Below are positions 1 to 7,382 of a stretch of DNA of 14,656 bases, one piece after another (position 1 is the stretch's first letter; every line of letters begins with the position of its first letter). The notes below the pieces were generated by a model. That model saw nothing but the letters and a program-made list of their open reading frames with translations. It was not told the origin of the DNA and searched no databases. Source of the stretch: JAYKHL01 sp035284865 (GTDB lineage: Bacteria; Cyanobacteriota; Sericytochromatia; S15B-MN24; JAQBPE01). The position numbers and the translations under genes are program-made. Location: the NCBI GenBank assembly GCA_035284865.1, contig JAYKHL010000104.1:1-14656 (forward strand), in the 5' to 3' direction.

Positions 1-2205
1 ATCGCGCCCGAGGTGCTCGCCCGGCTGCCGGAGCGCCTCATCCGCGACCGGGGGGTGGTCCCGCTCAACGAGATTGATGGGCACCTCGTGGTGGCGATGG
101 GGAACCCCACCGATCCGCGCGCGCGCCAGTTCGTCCTGGACCTGGCCGGCGGCCTGCCGGTGCGGGTGCTGCCGATGACGCCGACGGAATTCGAGCTCTT
201 CATGGCCGAGCGCTACCCCGCCTTGCTGGAGCGCCACCTTGCCGGACAGGCCGGCGGGGCGCCAGCCGAGGGGGGGGGGCCCGAGTTGACGGCCGTGGTG
301 CCTCAGGCAGAGGCCCCGCAGGCTCCGCTGCCGCCCGTCTCCGGCCCTCCCCCGGCACCCTCTCGGGCCGCAGGCCTCCCCGGACCCACCCAGGTGGCCC
401 GGCCGCTGGCCCCCGATGACTGGGGAGACCTCCCCGGCAACCGCTTCTTGCTCATCAACCCGCTCAAGCGGCAGGTGGCAGAGCTTGATCGGACGGGGCG
501 CTCGACGTGGCTGTACAGCCCGGAGGGTGACACGCTCACGCGGCGGTTCTCGGGGTTCGTGCATGCGGCGCGCCTGGCGAATGGCCACACCCTCGTCGTG
601 GACCTGGGCGCGAACCGGGTCATCGAGGTCAACCCTGCCCGGGAGGTGGTCTGGCAGACCCACGAAGCGGCCCGGCTGAAGGCTCCCCGACACGCCGTGC
701 GGCTGCCCACGGGCGGCACGCTGGTCGTGGATGCTGGCAACAACCGCGTCGTCGAGATCGATGCCCAGGGTCGTGCCGCCTGGTCCTACGGGGAGATGGG
801 CTGTTCCGGCAGCGGGCTCTTCAAGCCCGCCCATGTCAGCGTCCAGGGCAATGGCCGGCTGCTGGTGACGGACGCGGGCAACCACCGGGTGGTGGAAATC
901 GACCCGGCCAAGGGTGTGGTCTGGCAGTATGGCAACGCGGGCAACAGGCTCGGAGGGGGGCAGGGGGCGGGCCCCAACCAGCTGCAGGAACCCTCCTCCG
1001 CCGAGCGTCTCGCCAGCGGCCACACGCTGGTGGTCGACGCGGGCAACCACCGGGTGGTGGAGATGGATGCGCTCGGCTCCGTGGTGTGGACCTACCGTCC
1101 GGGGGCGGTGACCGAGGGCCAGGGCGTGCGTGACCCGATCCTGGCTCGCCGCCTGACGAGTGGCAACACCCTGGTGGCGGGACGCCAGGGCATGTGTGAG
1201 GTGACGCCTGACCTCGTGCTGGTGTGGGAGTACCACCTGTTGCCCCCGGCGACGTCGAGCAGGGCCGCTGGGGCCCGGCCGCTGCCCGAGGTGGCGGCTG
1301 CCACGGCGCCGGAGTATGCCTCGGCGGAGAGCGATGTGCCTCCAAACCTGCCCCAGACCTTTGTGCAGGCCGATCGCACGGGGCACCGGGTCTGGGAGGT
1401 CGATCGCGCCCGGGAGATCGTCTGGCAGTACACGGGGCTCGGGCAGGCGGGCTCGGACCAGGGCCGCCTGGACAGGCCCCACCACGCGCGGCGCCTGCGC
1501 AACGGGCACACGCTGGTCACCGACTCCGGCCACCATCGCGTCGTCGAGCTGACGGCTGACGGTCAGATCGCCTGGAGCTTCGGGGAGCCCGGGAAGCTGG
1601 GGGCGGGGCCCCGCCAGCTGGCCAACCCGCGCAGCGCGGAGCGGCTCACGAACGGCAACACCCTGATTGCGGATCAGTCCAACCGGCGCGTCATCGAGGT
1701 GTCCCCTGGCGGCGAGATCGTGTGGCGCTTCGAGGGCGGGGCGCAGCGACTCCAGGCGCCCACCTACGCCACGAAGCTGATCAGCGGCCACCTGCTGGTC
1801 GTCGACTGGGGCGCCCACATGGTCTACGAGGTCTCCACCGATGGCCGGGTCGTGTGGAGCCACGGCGAGCTGGGCCGCGCCAGCAGCGACCCGCGCTGCC
1901 TGTTCCACCCCGAGCACGCCGTGCGGCTGCCCGATGGCAACACGCTGGTGACGGACACCCAGAACCATCGCGTCATCGAGGTGTCGCCTGCGGGTGAGGT
2001 CGTCTGGCAGTGCGGGGGCGTCCCGGCGCGGTACCCCCGCGTGGGCCGCTTCGGCCTCAACCTGCTGACGCCCATCGCCGCCTGGCGGCTGCCGTCGGGC
2101 CAGACCGTCATCCAGCACGCCGGCAAGGGCCACGTCGTCGAGGTTGAGCCTGACCTCCGCATCACCTTCCAGTTCGCCCCGACGGCGGTGGGGGCGCAGG
2201 CCTGA
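1..2205 (+). CDS. MshEN-domain protein fused to two six-repeat NHL/PQQ-like beta-propellers (5' partial)
   Basis: The reading frame is open to the left edge, so the true start lies outside the window; the GTG at 13 is only the first start-like codon. Residues are numbered from that GTG. Residues 1-75 resemble the second half of a T2SS GspE N-terminal/MshEN domain (LPERLIRDRGVVPL, then VVAMGNPTDP), a family in which some members bind c-di-GMP. The c-di-GMP-binding motifs would lie mainly upstream and cannot be checked. Residues about 76-140 are a Pro/Ala/Gly linker. After that come 12 repeats of the type NG-TLV-D-G-NHRVVE-(I/V)DP-G-VVWQY. They fall into two blocks of six, separated by a Pro/Ala-rich linker at nt 1235-1357, which suggests two six-bladed propellers. 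There is no ATPase domain, so this is not a GspE/PilB motor. I infer a ligand-sensing or scaffold protein. Domain calls are good; the function is unknown. Confidence 0.85.
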   Translation: MAPEVLARLPERLIRDRGVVPLNEIDGHLVVAMGNPTDPRARQFVLDLAGGLPVRVLPMTPTEFELFMAERYPALLERHLAGQAGGAPAEGGGPELTAVVPQAEAPQAPLPPVSGPPPAPSRAAGLPGPTQVARPLAPDDWGDLPGNRFLLINPLKRQVAELDRTGRSTWLYSPEGDTLTRRFSGFVHAARLANGHTLVVDLGANRVIEVNPAREVVWQTHEAARLKAPRHAVRLPTGGTLVVDAGNNRVVEIDAQGRAAWSYGEMGCSGSGLFKPAHVSVQGNGRLLVTDAGNHRVVEIDPAKGVVWQYGNAGNRLGGGQGAGPNQLQEPSSAERLASGHTLVVDAGNHRVVEMDALGSVVWTYRPGAVTEGQGVRDPILARRLTSGNTLVAGRQGMCEVTPDLVLVWEYHLLPPATSSRAAGARPLPEVAAATAPEYASAESDVPPNLPQTFVQADRTGHRVWEVDRAREIVWQYTGLGQAGSDQGRLDRPHHARRLRNGHTLVTDSGHHRVVELTADGQIAWSFGEPGKLGAGPRQLANPRSAERLTNGNTLIADQSNRRVIEVSPGGEIVWRFEGGAQRLQAPTYATKLISGHLLVVDWGAHMVYEVSTDGRVVWSHGELGRASSDPRCLFHPEHAVRLPDGNTLVTDTQNHRVIEVSPAGEVVWQCGGVPARYPRVGRFGLNLLTPIAAWRLPSGQTVIQHAGKGHVVEVEPDLRITFQFAPTAVGAQA

Positions 2206-2206
2206 C

Positions 2207-2250
2207 GGCGCCCCCCACCCCCGCTGAGGCGGGCCCTGTTGGGGGGGGCC
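2207..2250. terminator. Compound hairpin between convergent genes, possible bidirectional terminator
   Basis: The outer arms 2207-2217 and 2240-2250 pair over 11 positions with one G/G mismatch. Inside them a perfect 5-bp stem (CCCGC/GCGGG) closes a TGAG loop at 2220-2233. It starts 2 nt after the stop of the + strand gene and lies 67 nt past the stop of the - strand polyamine gene. There is no U-tract on either strand, so efficiency or Rho dependence is open. The rest of 2206-2316 shows nothing else. Confidence 0.45.
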
Positions 2251-2316
2251 ACCCTCCAGCCGCTGTGACGCGCCAGGCTGGTGAGACGCCGCCACCGACG
2301 TCCAGACCAGGCGCCG

Positions 2317-3894
2317 CTAACGCTCGGCCCCCCAGCCGCGCTGGTAGTACCGCAGGAGCACGGGCGAGAACGCCGTGTTGATGGCGAGGCCGCTCGCCAC
2401 CGCGTCGTCCTCGTCACGCCCGAAGTGGAACAGGCCCGGCGCGAGCTCGGGCGTCAGGTAGCGCGTGGCGACGGGGAACCGCCACGGCGGGTTCGGGAGC
2501 GGGCCGGGGCTGCCGATGACGAAGCCCCAGTCGCCGAAGGTGGGCACGTCCAGGTGGTAGTGCTGGGTGGTGAGCCCCGCCGCCGCCACGGTCCGGGCGA
2601 TGCACCAGTAGGCCTCGCGGGCAAAGTAGGGGGAGCTGGCCTGCACCACCAGCGCGCCGTGCGGCCGGAGGTGGCGAGCCGCCAGCGCGTAGAACTCCCG
2701 CGTGTAGAGCTTCACCAGGGCCTCGGCGTTGGGGTCTGGCAGGTCGATGACCAGCATGTCGTATCGCGCGCGGTCCCGGCGCAGGTGGACGAGGGCGTCC
2801 AGGTGGTGGGGGTGGAGGCGCGGGTTGGTCAGGCTGTGGCCATTCAGCGCCGTGAGGGCCGGGTGCGTGCGGTGCAGCCGGGTCATGGCAGGGTCCAGGT
2901 CGACGAGGTCGATGCGGCGCACGCCGTCGTACTTGAGCAGCTCGCGCGCCGCCAGCCCGTCGCCGCCCCCGAGCACGAGCACGTCTCGCGGCACCACCCC
3001 CATGCGGGCGATCGGCACGTGAATGAGGGCCTCGTGGTAGCGGTGCTCGTCCAGTGAGGAGTACTGCAGGTTGCCGTTGATGAACAGCCGCAGGTCGTTG
3101 TCCTCGTGCGTCACCGTCAGCCGCTGGTAGAGCGTCTGCTCGGTGTGCACGATCCGATCCCGGTAGAGGCCCTGCTCGAGCGCCTCCTCGAGCGCCGGCG
3201 CCTGGCTGAAGGCCCAGGCCAGCCCTGCCAGCGTGAGGGTCGCCCCCACGGCCACGGGCTTGCGCGAGCGGGCGAAGCGTGGGGCGTAGGCGACGAGGCC
3301 GAGCACGACGACCCCCGCGTTCAGCAGGCCGGTCAGCAGCGCCGCCTTGATCAGGCCCAGCTGGGGCAGCATCAGCAAGGGGAAGGCCACAGAGCCCAGC
3401 AGCCCGCCCACGTAGTCCAGGCTGAGCACGTACGCGGCGTTGTAGCGGAGCTCCTCGCGGTGCTCCAGCATCCGTAGCAGCAGGGGGATCTCGAGGCCGA
3501 CCATGGTGCCGATGGCAAGCGTCAGGCCGTACTGCAGCGGCGGGTAGAGCTCCGGGCTCGCCGCGTAGCCCGTGAACAGGCCCAGGGCGGAGAAGCCTCC
3601 CACCACGGCGATCGCCAGCTCCGTCAAGATGAACGTCAGGAAGAGCCCGCTGCGCACCCACTGCGACAGCCAGGAGCCCAGCCCCATGGCGCTGAGGAAC
3701 AGCCCGATGGTGATCGAGAACTGCCAGATGCTGTCCCCCAGCAGGTAGCTGGAGCTCGCCCCGATGATCAGCTCGTAGACGATGCCGCAAGTGGCGATGA
3801 TGGCGACGGAGGCGTAGAGCACGCCTGGCCGCTCGAGGCCCTTGCCGGGCTGGGGCGCCGCTGGCGACGGCCCCTGCTCGGGCACGGCGGCCAT
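2317..3894 (-). CDS. speE: Polyamine aminopropyltransferase (spermidine synthase family) with N-terminal membrane domain
   Basis: Members of this family transfer an aminopropyl group from decarboxylated S-adenosylmethionine to a diamine such as putrescine. The 525-aa protein has about seven hydrophobic segments in residues 24-230, then a soluble Rossmann-type catalytic domain. Visible family motifs are LFINGNLQYSSLDEHRYHE (270-288), GGGDG (309-313, nucleotide binding), VDLDP (331-335), the catalytic-type Asp of IDLPDP (D384) and LYTREFY (396-402). The ATG at 3894 was chosen because it lies 4 nt after the upstream stop and begins a plausible N-terminus; a TTG at 3936 would overlap the upstream gene. 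Neither start has a strong ribosome site, so translation may be coupled. This is the last gene of a four-gene operon. Long membrane-type homologues are widespread, and their true substrate and the role of the membrane part are often untested. The family call is firm; the diamine substrate is inferred. Confidence 0.9.
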   Translation of the reverse strand: MAAVPEQGPSPAAPQPGKGLERPGVLYASVAIIATCGIVYELIIGASSSYLLGDSIWQFSITIGLFLSAMGLGSWLSQWVRSGLFLTFILTELAIAVVGGFSALGLFTGYAASPELYPPLQYGLTLAIGTMVGLEIPLLLRMLEHREELRYNAAYVLSLDYVGGLLGSVAFPLLMLPQLGLIKAALLTGLLNAGVVVLGLVAYAPRFARSRKPVAVGATLTLAGLAWAFSQAPALEEALEQGLYRDRIVHTEQTLYQRLTVTHEDNDLRLFINGNLQYSSLDEHRYHEALIHVPIARMGVVPRDVLVLGGGDGLAARELLKYDGVRRIDLVDLDPAMTRLHRTHPALTALNGHSLTNPRLHPHHLDALVHLRRDRARYDMLVIDLPDPNAEALVKLYTREFYALAARHLRPHGALVVQASSPYFAREAYWCIARTVAAAGLTTQHYHLDVPTFGDWGFVIGSPGPLPNPPWRFPVATRYLTPELAPGLFHFGRDEDDAVASGLAINTAFSPVLLRYYQRGWGAER

Positions 3895-3898
3895 CGGG

Positions 3899-4285
3899 TC
3901 AGTCCCAGTTGAAGGAGGGCTGGCTGAGCCCACCAACCAGCAGGCCGAGAAGCGCCAGCACGACAGAGAGGATCACCATCGAGAGCCACAGGTTCAGCCA
4001 GATCTCGATCAGCTGGTTCGGGGCCAGCCTGAGGTGAACCTTGCTCAGGGCAGCCAGCATCAGGGCCACGAGCGAGGTCGTCAGCAGCAGCCCGCCCCAC
4101 CCGACCGAGGTGCTGGCGAGGCCCAGCACGAACAGGGGGCAGAGGATGCCCAGGATGGGCAGCAACTCCTCGAGCTTCGCCTGCTGGTAAGCGAGCCGGC
4201 TGTCAGGCACCTCACCGAAGAGATCCAGCGGGAACAGCACGTAGTAGGCGATGCCGCGCCACCCGTTGATGCGCGCCAGCTCCAT
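3899..4285 (-). CDS. Small integral membrane protein, unrecognised
   Basis: This 128-aa protein begins MELARINGWRG. It has a polar N-terminal stretch of about 40 residues, then three hydrophobic segments at about 41-59, 64-81 and 99-120, and ends SQPSFNWD. The ATG at 4285 has an upstream GGGAGGGAA-type ribosome site and lies 2 nt after the stop of the Gly-rich gene; a longer in-frame extension only runs through that gene out of frame. I do not recognise the family. Its place beside DUF4178 and a membrane SpeE is where a DUF350 (YjfL-like) membrane protein often sits in comparable clusters, but the sequence does not look clearly like DUF350. The translational packing supports a shared role with the polyamine enzyme at the membrane. 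The gene is well supported; the function is unknown. Confidence 0.8.
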   Translation of the reverse strand: MELARINGWRGIAYYVLFPLDLFGEVPDSRLAYQQAKLEELLPILGILCPLFVLGLASTSVGWGGLLLTTSLVALMLAALSKVHLRLAPNQLIEIWLNLWLSMVILSVVLALLGLLVGGLSQPSFNWD

Positions 4286-4287
4286 CG

Positions 4288-4566
4288 CTACTTCCCTCCC
4301 ATGCCCGGCCCACCGCCGCGTCGGGCGCTGGCGCCTCCTGACCGGTCGTAGCCGTAGTTCCCGCTGCCCCAGCCGTAGCTGTTGCCAAACCAGCCGCCGT
4401 GGCCGCCCCCGTAGTAGTAGGTGCGGTAATGGTGGTGCGCATAGTGGCGGGAGGCCGCCCCGCCAGCCCGGGCGGAGGCCCCGGAGGTCCGGTCGGCCTG
4501 CCACAGGATCGCCAGGGGCGTGAACACCAGGACCGAGGCGACGGCCGCGTAGGCAAGGCGTTTCAT
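4288..4566 (-). CDS. Small Gly/Tyr/His-rich exported or membrane-anchored protein
   Basis: This 92-aa protein starts with MKRLAYAAVASVLVFTPLA, a typical signal peptide or single membrane anchor without a lipobox cysteine. The mature part is low-complexity: a His/Tyr cluster (HYAHHHYRTYYYGGGHGG, about 41-58), then Gly/Ser/Asn/Tyr repeats and a basic Gly-rich tail. Its ATG overlaps the TGA of the DUF4178 gene (ATGA) and its stop is 2 nt before the next ATG, so translational coupling is expected. I do not recognise a family. The composition would suit a disordered, metal-binding or adhesive cell-surface segment, but that is speculation. The operon packing and signal-like N-terminus make it more than a chance frame. 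Confidence 0.75.
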   Translation of the reverse strand: MKRLAYAAVASVLVFTPLAILWQADRTSGASARAGGAASRHYAHHHYRTYYYGGGHGGWFGNSYGWGSGNYGYDRSGGASARRGGGPGMGGK

Positions 4567-5123
4567 GAGGGCAGGTTCGCAGGGTAGATGGTCAGCTCGT
4601 GCGCGCCGATCTCCTGGCCCGCCGAGGCCTCGTAGGTGCCACCCCAGCGCAGCACCGACAGGTAGGTGTCGCCGGGCCCTTCGAAGTCCCAGTACTCCAC
4701 CTGCCCGGCCTCGGTGTCCCGGGCCGCGTCCTCCCGCTCGAGGCGCACGCGGGCATGCGAGTGCTCGGTCTGGCGATACGTCTTGCCGTCATGCGTGAGG
4801 CGGGTGGGGACAGGGGGAATGGCCTCGAGCGCGATCTCTCGGAAGATGCCGATGCTCACCCCGTCGTCATCCTCCGCCGAGAGCCACAGCTCCTGTCCGG
4901 AGGGTTCGTCCACGAGCAGGTAGTCGTACCAGTAGAAGCCGCCTTCCTCGTACGTGAGCTTGTTCGTGACGATGTAGTCCGTGCCGTCATAGGCCACCAC
5001 GTCGCCGACCTCGATGCCAAAGACGGTGGCGCGCCGCTGCAACGCCGTGGTCTTGCTTTCCCGCCGCGCAGGCACGGTGCGCGTCTCGGGCGGGGTGCCC
5101 ATCAGCCATTCCCAAAAACCCAT
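4563..5123 (-). CDS. DUF4178 domain-containing protein
   Basis: This 186-aa soluble protein has no membrane segment. The stretch VGDVVAYDGTDYIVTNKL followed by GGFYWYDYLLVDE and ELWLSAEDD (about residues 40-87) is the characteristic DUF4178 beta-rich pattern, and the C-terminal half also looks beta-rich. The start at ATG 5123 is fixed by an AGGAGG site 5 nt upstream and by an extended -10 element whose predicted transcription start lies near 5148; the longer frame from TTG 5150 would have no leader. This is the first gene of the operon that ends with the polyamine aminopropyltransferase. DUF4178 proteins often accompany membrane-type spermidine synthases and small membrane proteins, but their biochemical role is unknown. 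The family call is confident; the function is not. Confidence 0.85.
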   Translation of the reverse strand: MGFWEWLMGTPPETRTVPARRESKTTALQRRATVFGIEVGDVVAYDGTDYIVTNKLTYEEGGFYWYDYLLVDEPSGQELWLSAEDDDGVSIGIFREIALEAIPPVPTRLTHDGKTYRQTEHSHARVRLEREDAARDTEAGQVEYWDFEGPGDTYLSVLRWGGTYEASAGQEIGAHELTIYPANLPS

Positions 5124-5154
5124 CTGGCCCTCCTCGGCAGGACTCGCCAAGGGC

Positions 5155-5163
5155 AGTATACCA
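5155..5163 (-). promoter_or_regulatory. Extended -10 promoter of the DUF4178-speE operon
   Basis: The - strand reads TGGTATACT, an extended -10 (TGn) plus a near-consensus -10 hexamer, 31 nt before ATG 5123. No good -35 is visible in the GC-rich DNA upstream, as is normal for extended -10 promoters. The predicted leader is about 25 nt and contains the AGGAGG ribosome site. Confidence 0.5.
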
Positions 5164-5186
5164 GCCCCGGCACCGCTCCGGGGGCT
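5163..5186 (-). terminator. GC-rich stem-loop after the Ser/Thr kinase-TPR gene
   Basis: AGCCCCGG (5163-5170) pairs with CCGGGGGCT (5178-5186) with one bulged G and a 7-nt loop. It lies 20 nt after the kinase stop and directly abuts the extended -10 of the next operon. There is no U-tract. It probably separates the two transcription units. Confidence 0.4.
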
Positions 5187-5205
5187 CCGGTCGAGCAGGC
5201 GAGCG

Positions 5206-7230
5206 TCAGCGGGCCAGGCGGCTGTCCGCGCTCGCGGACCCCGTCGGGAACTGGTAGGTGCGCCCGCCTCCCAGCGCCTTGTACAGGTCCTGCGCCGCGC
5301 GGGCCATGTCTCGGTCAGGCTGGAGGCGCAGGCACCGGCTGAGGGCGTCCAGCGCGTCGCTGGCCTGGCCCTTCACGCGATACGCCTGGGCGAGGTGAAA
5401 CCAGGCCGTGGCCTGGCGCGGGCCAGGATAGCTGGCTGCCGTCTTGAAGATCTCGACCGCGGCGTTCGGCTGGTACTGCCGGTAATAAGCCTGGCCGAGC
5501 GTCAGCAGGGCGTCCACGTTCGAGGGATCATGCTCCACGGCCATATGGAAGGCCTCGAGGGCGTTCTGGCCGTGCCCGGTGGCGTCGTACAGGTGCCCGA
5601 GCACGAACCAGGTCTGGCCCCAGTCCGGGTGCTGCTCCAGGGTGGCCTTGAGCTCGGCCTCGGCTTCCTTGATCTGGTTCAGCGCGTAGAGGCAGCAGGC
5701 CAGGTTGTGACGGGCGTGGCCGTGGCCGGGCTCGAGCTGCACCAGGGCCTCGTAGTTCGCCCGGGCTTGCACGAGTTCGCCGAGTTCGTGGTGAGCGGAG
5801 GCCAGGTTGAACAGCATCTCCGGGTTGGTGGGCGCCAGGGAGGCGGCCTTGGCAAAGGCGGCGCGGGCGGCGTCGGCGTCCTGCAGGCGGTAGCGGATGC
5901 GTCCCAGCTCGAAGTGCGCCTCCGCCCAGTCGGGGTACTCCTGGGTCATCAGCACGAACTGGTCCTTCGCCTCCCCGAGCTGACCGAGCTCGAGGTAGGT
6001 CTGGCCCAGCAAGAAGCAGGTGTCGCGATCCTTCGGGTTCAGCACCCACGCCCGTTGCAACATCTTGAGGGCCGCGGCGGCGTTCCCCTGTTTGCAGTAC
6101 GACCGGCCAAGCCGCTGGTAGGCCTCGACGCGCGACGAGTCGAGCGCCACCACCCGCAGGTAGCACTCGAGGGCCTGCTCCTCCTCGCCGAGGCTCTCGT
6201 AGCTCTGGCCCAGGCCGAACCAGGCGCAGGCGTGGTTGTTGTCGAGGTTGAGGGCCTGCTGGAAGGTGGCGCTCGCCTCGCGCCAGCCCCGCTGCGCCAG
6301 GAAGCGCTTGCCCTGCGCGACGAAGAGCTCCGCGTTGCGAAGCTCGGCCTCCAGGTCCTTGCCGAGGCTCTCCGCGGACAGGTACCGGAAGTCGGGGTCC
6401 TTGTTGAGGGCCTTCAGGAGCTTCTCGCACAGCGACTCAGGCAGCAGGGGGTTGAGCTCCCGCGGGCTGCGGGGCTCTGCATACAGCAGGTTGTGGGCGA
6501 CCTCGGTGGCATTCTGGGCCGCGAAGGGCAGCTGCCCGGTGAGGGTCTTGAACAGGATCACGCCCGCGGCAAAGACGTCGGAGCGGCCGTCCACCGAGGA
6601 GGCATCGAGCAGCTGCTCGGGCGCCATGTAGTTGAGCGTGCCCAGCATCATCTTGGCCTGCGTGATGCCAGGACCGAACGAGCGGCGCGCCATGCCGAAA
6701 TCGGTGACCTTGAGCTCCCCGATGGGCGAGATGAGGAGGTTGGCCGGCTTGATGTCGCGGTGCACGACGCCGTGCTCGTGCATGTAGTGAAGCGCCTTGC
6801 AGAGCTGCGCGCCGAGCTCGAGGATGCGGGGCAGCGTCAGGTTCTGGCGCTCGGCTTCGTCCTCGAGGAGCGAGTGCCAGCTGTGGCCCGCCTGGTACTC
6901 CATCACCAGGTAGTGCCGCTCCGGGGAGGCCGGTGTGTCTTCCGAGGCGGGGCGCGCCTCCTCCACGCCGGCGTCGATGGCGGGCACGACATTGGGGTGC
7001 TGCAGCGCCATGTGAATGTCCGCTTCCCGGCGGAAGCGCGCCACCTGCTCCTCGACGGCCAGTCCGGACTCCGACTCCACCAGCATCTCCTTGATGGCGA
7101 GGAGCTGTTGGGTGCCAGGCGCCTGAGCCAGATACACCCGTCCCGTGAGGGAGTGGGTGATCTCGTTCAAGATCTCGTAAGGGCCGATCTTCTCGACGCT
7201 GGCGGCTTCACCCGGGTGGGGCTGCGGCAT
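5206..7230 (-). CDS. Hanks-type Ser/Thr protein kinase with C-terminal TPR array
   Basis: This 674-aa protein has no membrane segment, so it is probably cytoplasmic. The kinase domain spans about 17-285: AIK lysine K47, helix-C Glu E69, HRDIKPANLL (157-166; catalytic D159), DFG (177-179), an activation segment ending APE (203-205) and SDVFAAGVILFKTLTG. The ATP loop is degenerate: THSLTG stands where GxGxxG is expected, with only the last Gly kept. Residues about 300-650 hold roughly ten tetratricopeptide repeats (G-Y-G--A---A-LDP pattern), which suggests protein-protein recruitment of substrates. ATG 7230 was chosen over GTG 7260, which would sit on the predicted transcription start; an AAAGGA site lies about 11 nt upstream of the ATG. 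It is transcribed from its own promoter at 7262-7291. Targets are unknown. The response regulator gene lies just upstream in the same direction. Confidence 0.9.
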   Translation of the reverse strand: MPQPHPGEAASVEKIGPYEILNEITHSLTGRVYLAQAPGTQQLLAIKEMLVESESGLAVEEQVARFRREADIHMALQHPNVVPAIDAGVEEARPASEDTPASPERHYLVMEYQAGHSWHSLLEDEAERQNLTLPRILELGAQLCKALHYMHEHGVVHRDIKPANLLISPIGELKVTDFGMARRSFGPGITQAKMMLGTLNYMAPEQLLDASSVDGRSDVFAAGVILFKTLTGQLPFAAQNATEVAHNLLYAEPRSPRELNPLLPESLCEKLLKALNKDPDFRYLSAESLGKDLEAELRNAELFVAQGKRFLAQRGWREASATFQQALNLDNNHACAWFGLGQSYESLGEEEQALECYLRVVALDSSRVEAYQRLGRSYCKQGNAAAALKMLQRAWVLNPKDRDTCFLLGQTYLELGQLGEAKDQFVLMTQEYPDWAEAHFELGRIRYRLQDADAARAAFAKAASLAPTNPEMLFNLASAHHELGELVQARANYEALVQLEPGHGHARHNLACCLYALNQIKEAEAELKATLEQHPDWGQTWFVLGHLYDATGHGQNALEAFHMAVEHDPSNVDALLTLGQAYYRQYQPNAAVEIFKTAASYPGPRQATAWFHLAQAYRVKGQASDALDALSRCLRLQPDRDMARAAQDLYKALGGGRTYQFPTGSASADSRLAR

Positions 7231-7261
7231 GACTGGAGCAGTCCTTTCAAGAAGGCGCACA

Positions 7262-7291
7262 ATGATACGGCATTATGTTAGAACCTGCCAA
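7262..7291 (-). promoter_or_regulatory. Sigma70-like promoter of the Ser/Thr kinase-TPR gene
   Basis: The - strand carries TTGGCA (7286-7291) and TATCAT (7262-7267) separated by 18 nt. The predicted transcription start falls near 7255-7260, about 25-30 nt before ATG 7230. A second AT-rich hexamer, CATAAT, lies inside the spacer. Confidence 0.5.
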
Positions 7292-7330
7292 GCTTGGGTG
7301 CCTGTGATGGGGATCTCTTTTTGTAAAGTT

Positions 7331-7363
7331 TTTGCCCCTGGCTGACGCTCAGCCAGGGGCAAA
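7331..7363 (-). terminator. Perfect 15-bp stem-loop after the response regulator gene
   Basis: Arms 7331-7345 and 7349-7363 are exact reverse complements around a 3-nt loop. The hairpin begins 19 nt after the regulator stop codon. On the - strand the 3' arm is followed by AAC and TTTAC rather than a clean U-tract, so it may act as a terminator, a 3'-end stabiliser, or both. It separates the regulator from the kinase promoter. Confidence 0.65.
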
Positions 7364-7382
7364 CCTTCAAGCGTTTCAGGGC

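Noticed and set aside
3899..4285. DUF350 (YjfL-like) identity for the small membrane protein
   Set aside because: The neighbourhood fits but the sequence has three rather than four clear helices and I do not see the family's pattern.
5014..7281. Long open frame on the + strand (755 codons)
   Set aside because: It is antisense to the Ser/Thr kinase-TPR gene, which has clear motifs; this frame is a GC-driven shadow.
7320..7327. TTTACAAA on the - strand, resembling one half of an RpaB-type HLR1 site
   Set aside because: The second half-site at the required spacing is missing, so a chance match is likely.
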